Positions 44,235 to 44,333 of a stretch of 44,333 bases of DNA are shown one piece after another. Position numbers and translations under genes: made by a program. The notes below the pieces were generated by a model. The model searched no databases. It saw nothing but the letters and a program-made list of their open reading frames with translations, and had not been told where the DNA came from. Each line of letters starts with the position of its first letter. The first letter of the stretch is position 1. The DNA comes from Aminobacter sp. J41. Its GTDB lineage: Bacteria; Pseudomonadota; Alphaproteobacteria; Rhizobiales; Rhizobiaceae. Location of the stretch: the NCBI RefSeq assembly GCF_000526635.1, contig NZ_JAGL01000005.1, forward strand, positions 169 through 44,501, read 5' to 3'.

Positions 44235-44333
44235 GAGGCGCGGCGATGCGGGAGGCGCGCCGGGCTGGCGACGAGCTGCCACTGACGTGGGGGAAGGAGC
44301 TGCTGTTTGTACCCCCACCCCTAACCCCTCCCC
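44235..44333. other. Edge region after fdhE, no supported gene
   Basis: The last 99 bases hold no feature that can be supported. An ATG at 44246 opens a frame to the window edge, but it is too short to judge. The end is C-rich (CCCCCACCCCTAACCCCTCC), similar to the G/C runs around 16080-16140. In other rhizobia selA follows fdhE; here it is not visible. Confidence 0.5.

Overview
The window looks like chromosome of a high-GC alphaproteobacterium, most likely Hyphomicrobiales (Phyllobacteriaceae/Rhizobiaceae-like). The reasons are the GapR (DUF2312) nucleoid protein, the DUF1036, DUF1244 and DUF465 families, a cysteine-free type-B ribosomal protein L36, and the gene order around purEK, pyk and gapR. 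No phage, integrase, transposase or CRISPR array is visible. The genus is an inference.

Layout. (1) 1-3757: the end of a 2-aminoethylphosphonate (AEP) catabolic operon: the tail of a phosphonoacetaldehyde dehydrogenase (phnY), a FAD oxidoreductase, a PbfA-type PLP lyase, and a convergent LysR regulator. (2) 3949-14388: housekeeping genes: an MFS transporter, a small ArsR-type regulator, two divergent DUF465 proteins, purE-purK, a LysE exporter, L36, a TPR protein, DUF1036-pyk, an N-formylglutamate amidohydrolase, DUF1244, gapR and a Gfo/Idh/MocA oxidoreductase. (3) 14509-16668: a convergent FAD oxidoreductase, then a 0.7-kb gene-free stretch with an inverted pair of palindromic repeats and a run of 16 G. 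(4) 16669-36359: a large catecholate siderophore island. (5) 36394-44234: a secreted Ser/Thr-rich protein, selD, and a selenocysteine formate dehydrogenase operon fdnGHI-fdhE whose in-frame UGA is followed by a convincing bacterial SECIS hairpin.

How the genes work together. entC-entE-entB-(free ArCP)-entF-entA make 2,3-dihydroxybenzoate and couple it to an amino acid. The readable adenylation-domain code in EntF matches the serine code of E. coli EntF, so an enterobactin-type DHB-Ser trilactone is predicted. A TonB receptor, a periplasmic binding protein, a FecCD-type permease, an ATPase, a siderophore-interacting reductase and an IroE/Fes-like esterase would import and open the ferric complex. 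A cytochrome b561, a YncE-like beta-propeller, a PiuC dioxygenase and an FMN 2-hydroxy-acid oxidase are embedded accessories. TGA-N9-TCA palindromes resembling the rhizobial iron-responsive (IRO/RirA) box lie upstream of the receptor, in the esterase/permease divergent region, and imperfectly upstream of entC. A fourth lies upstream of the formate dehydrogenase and shares a longer sequence with the receptor site.

selD, next to the selenoprotein operon, supplies selenophosphate; selA, selB and selC are not in the window. The right edge ends in C-rich intergenic sequence.
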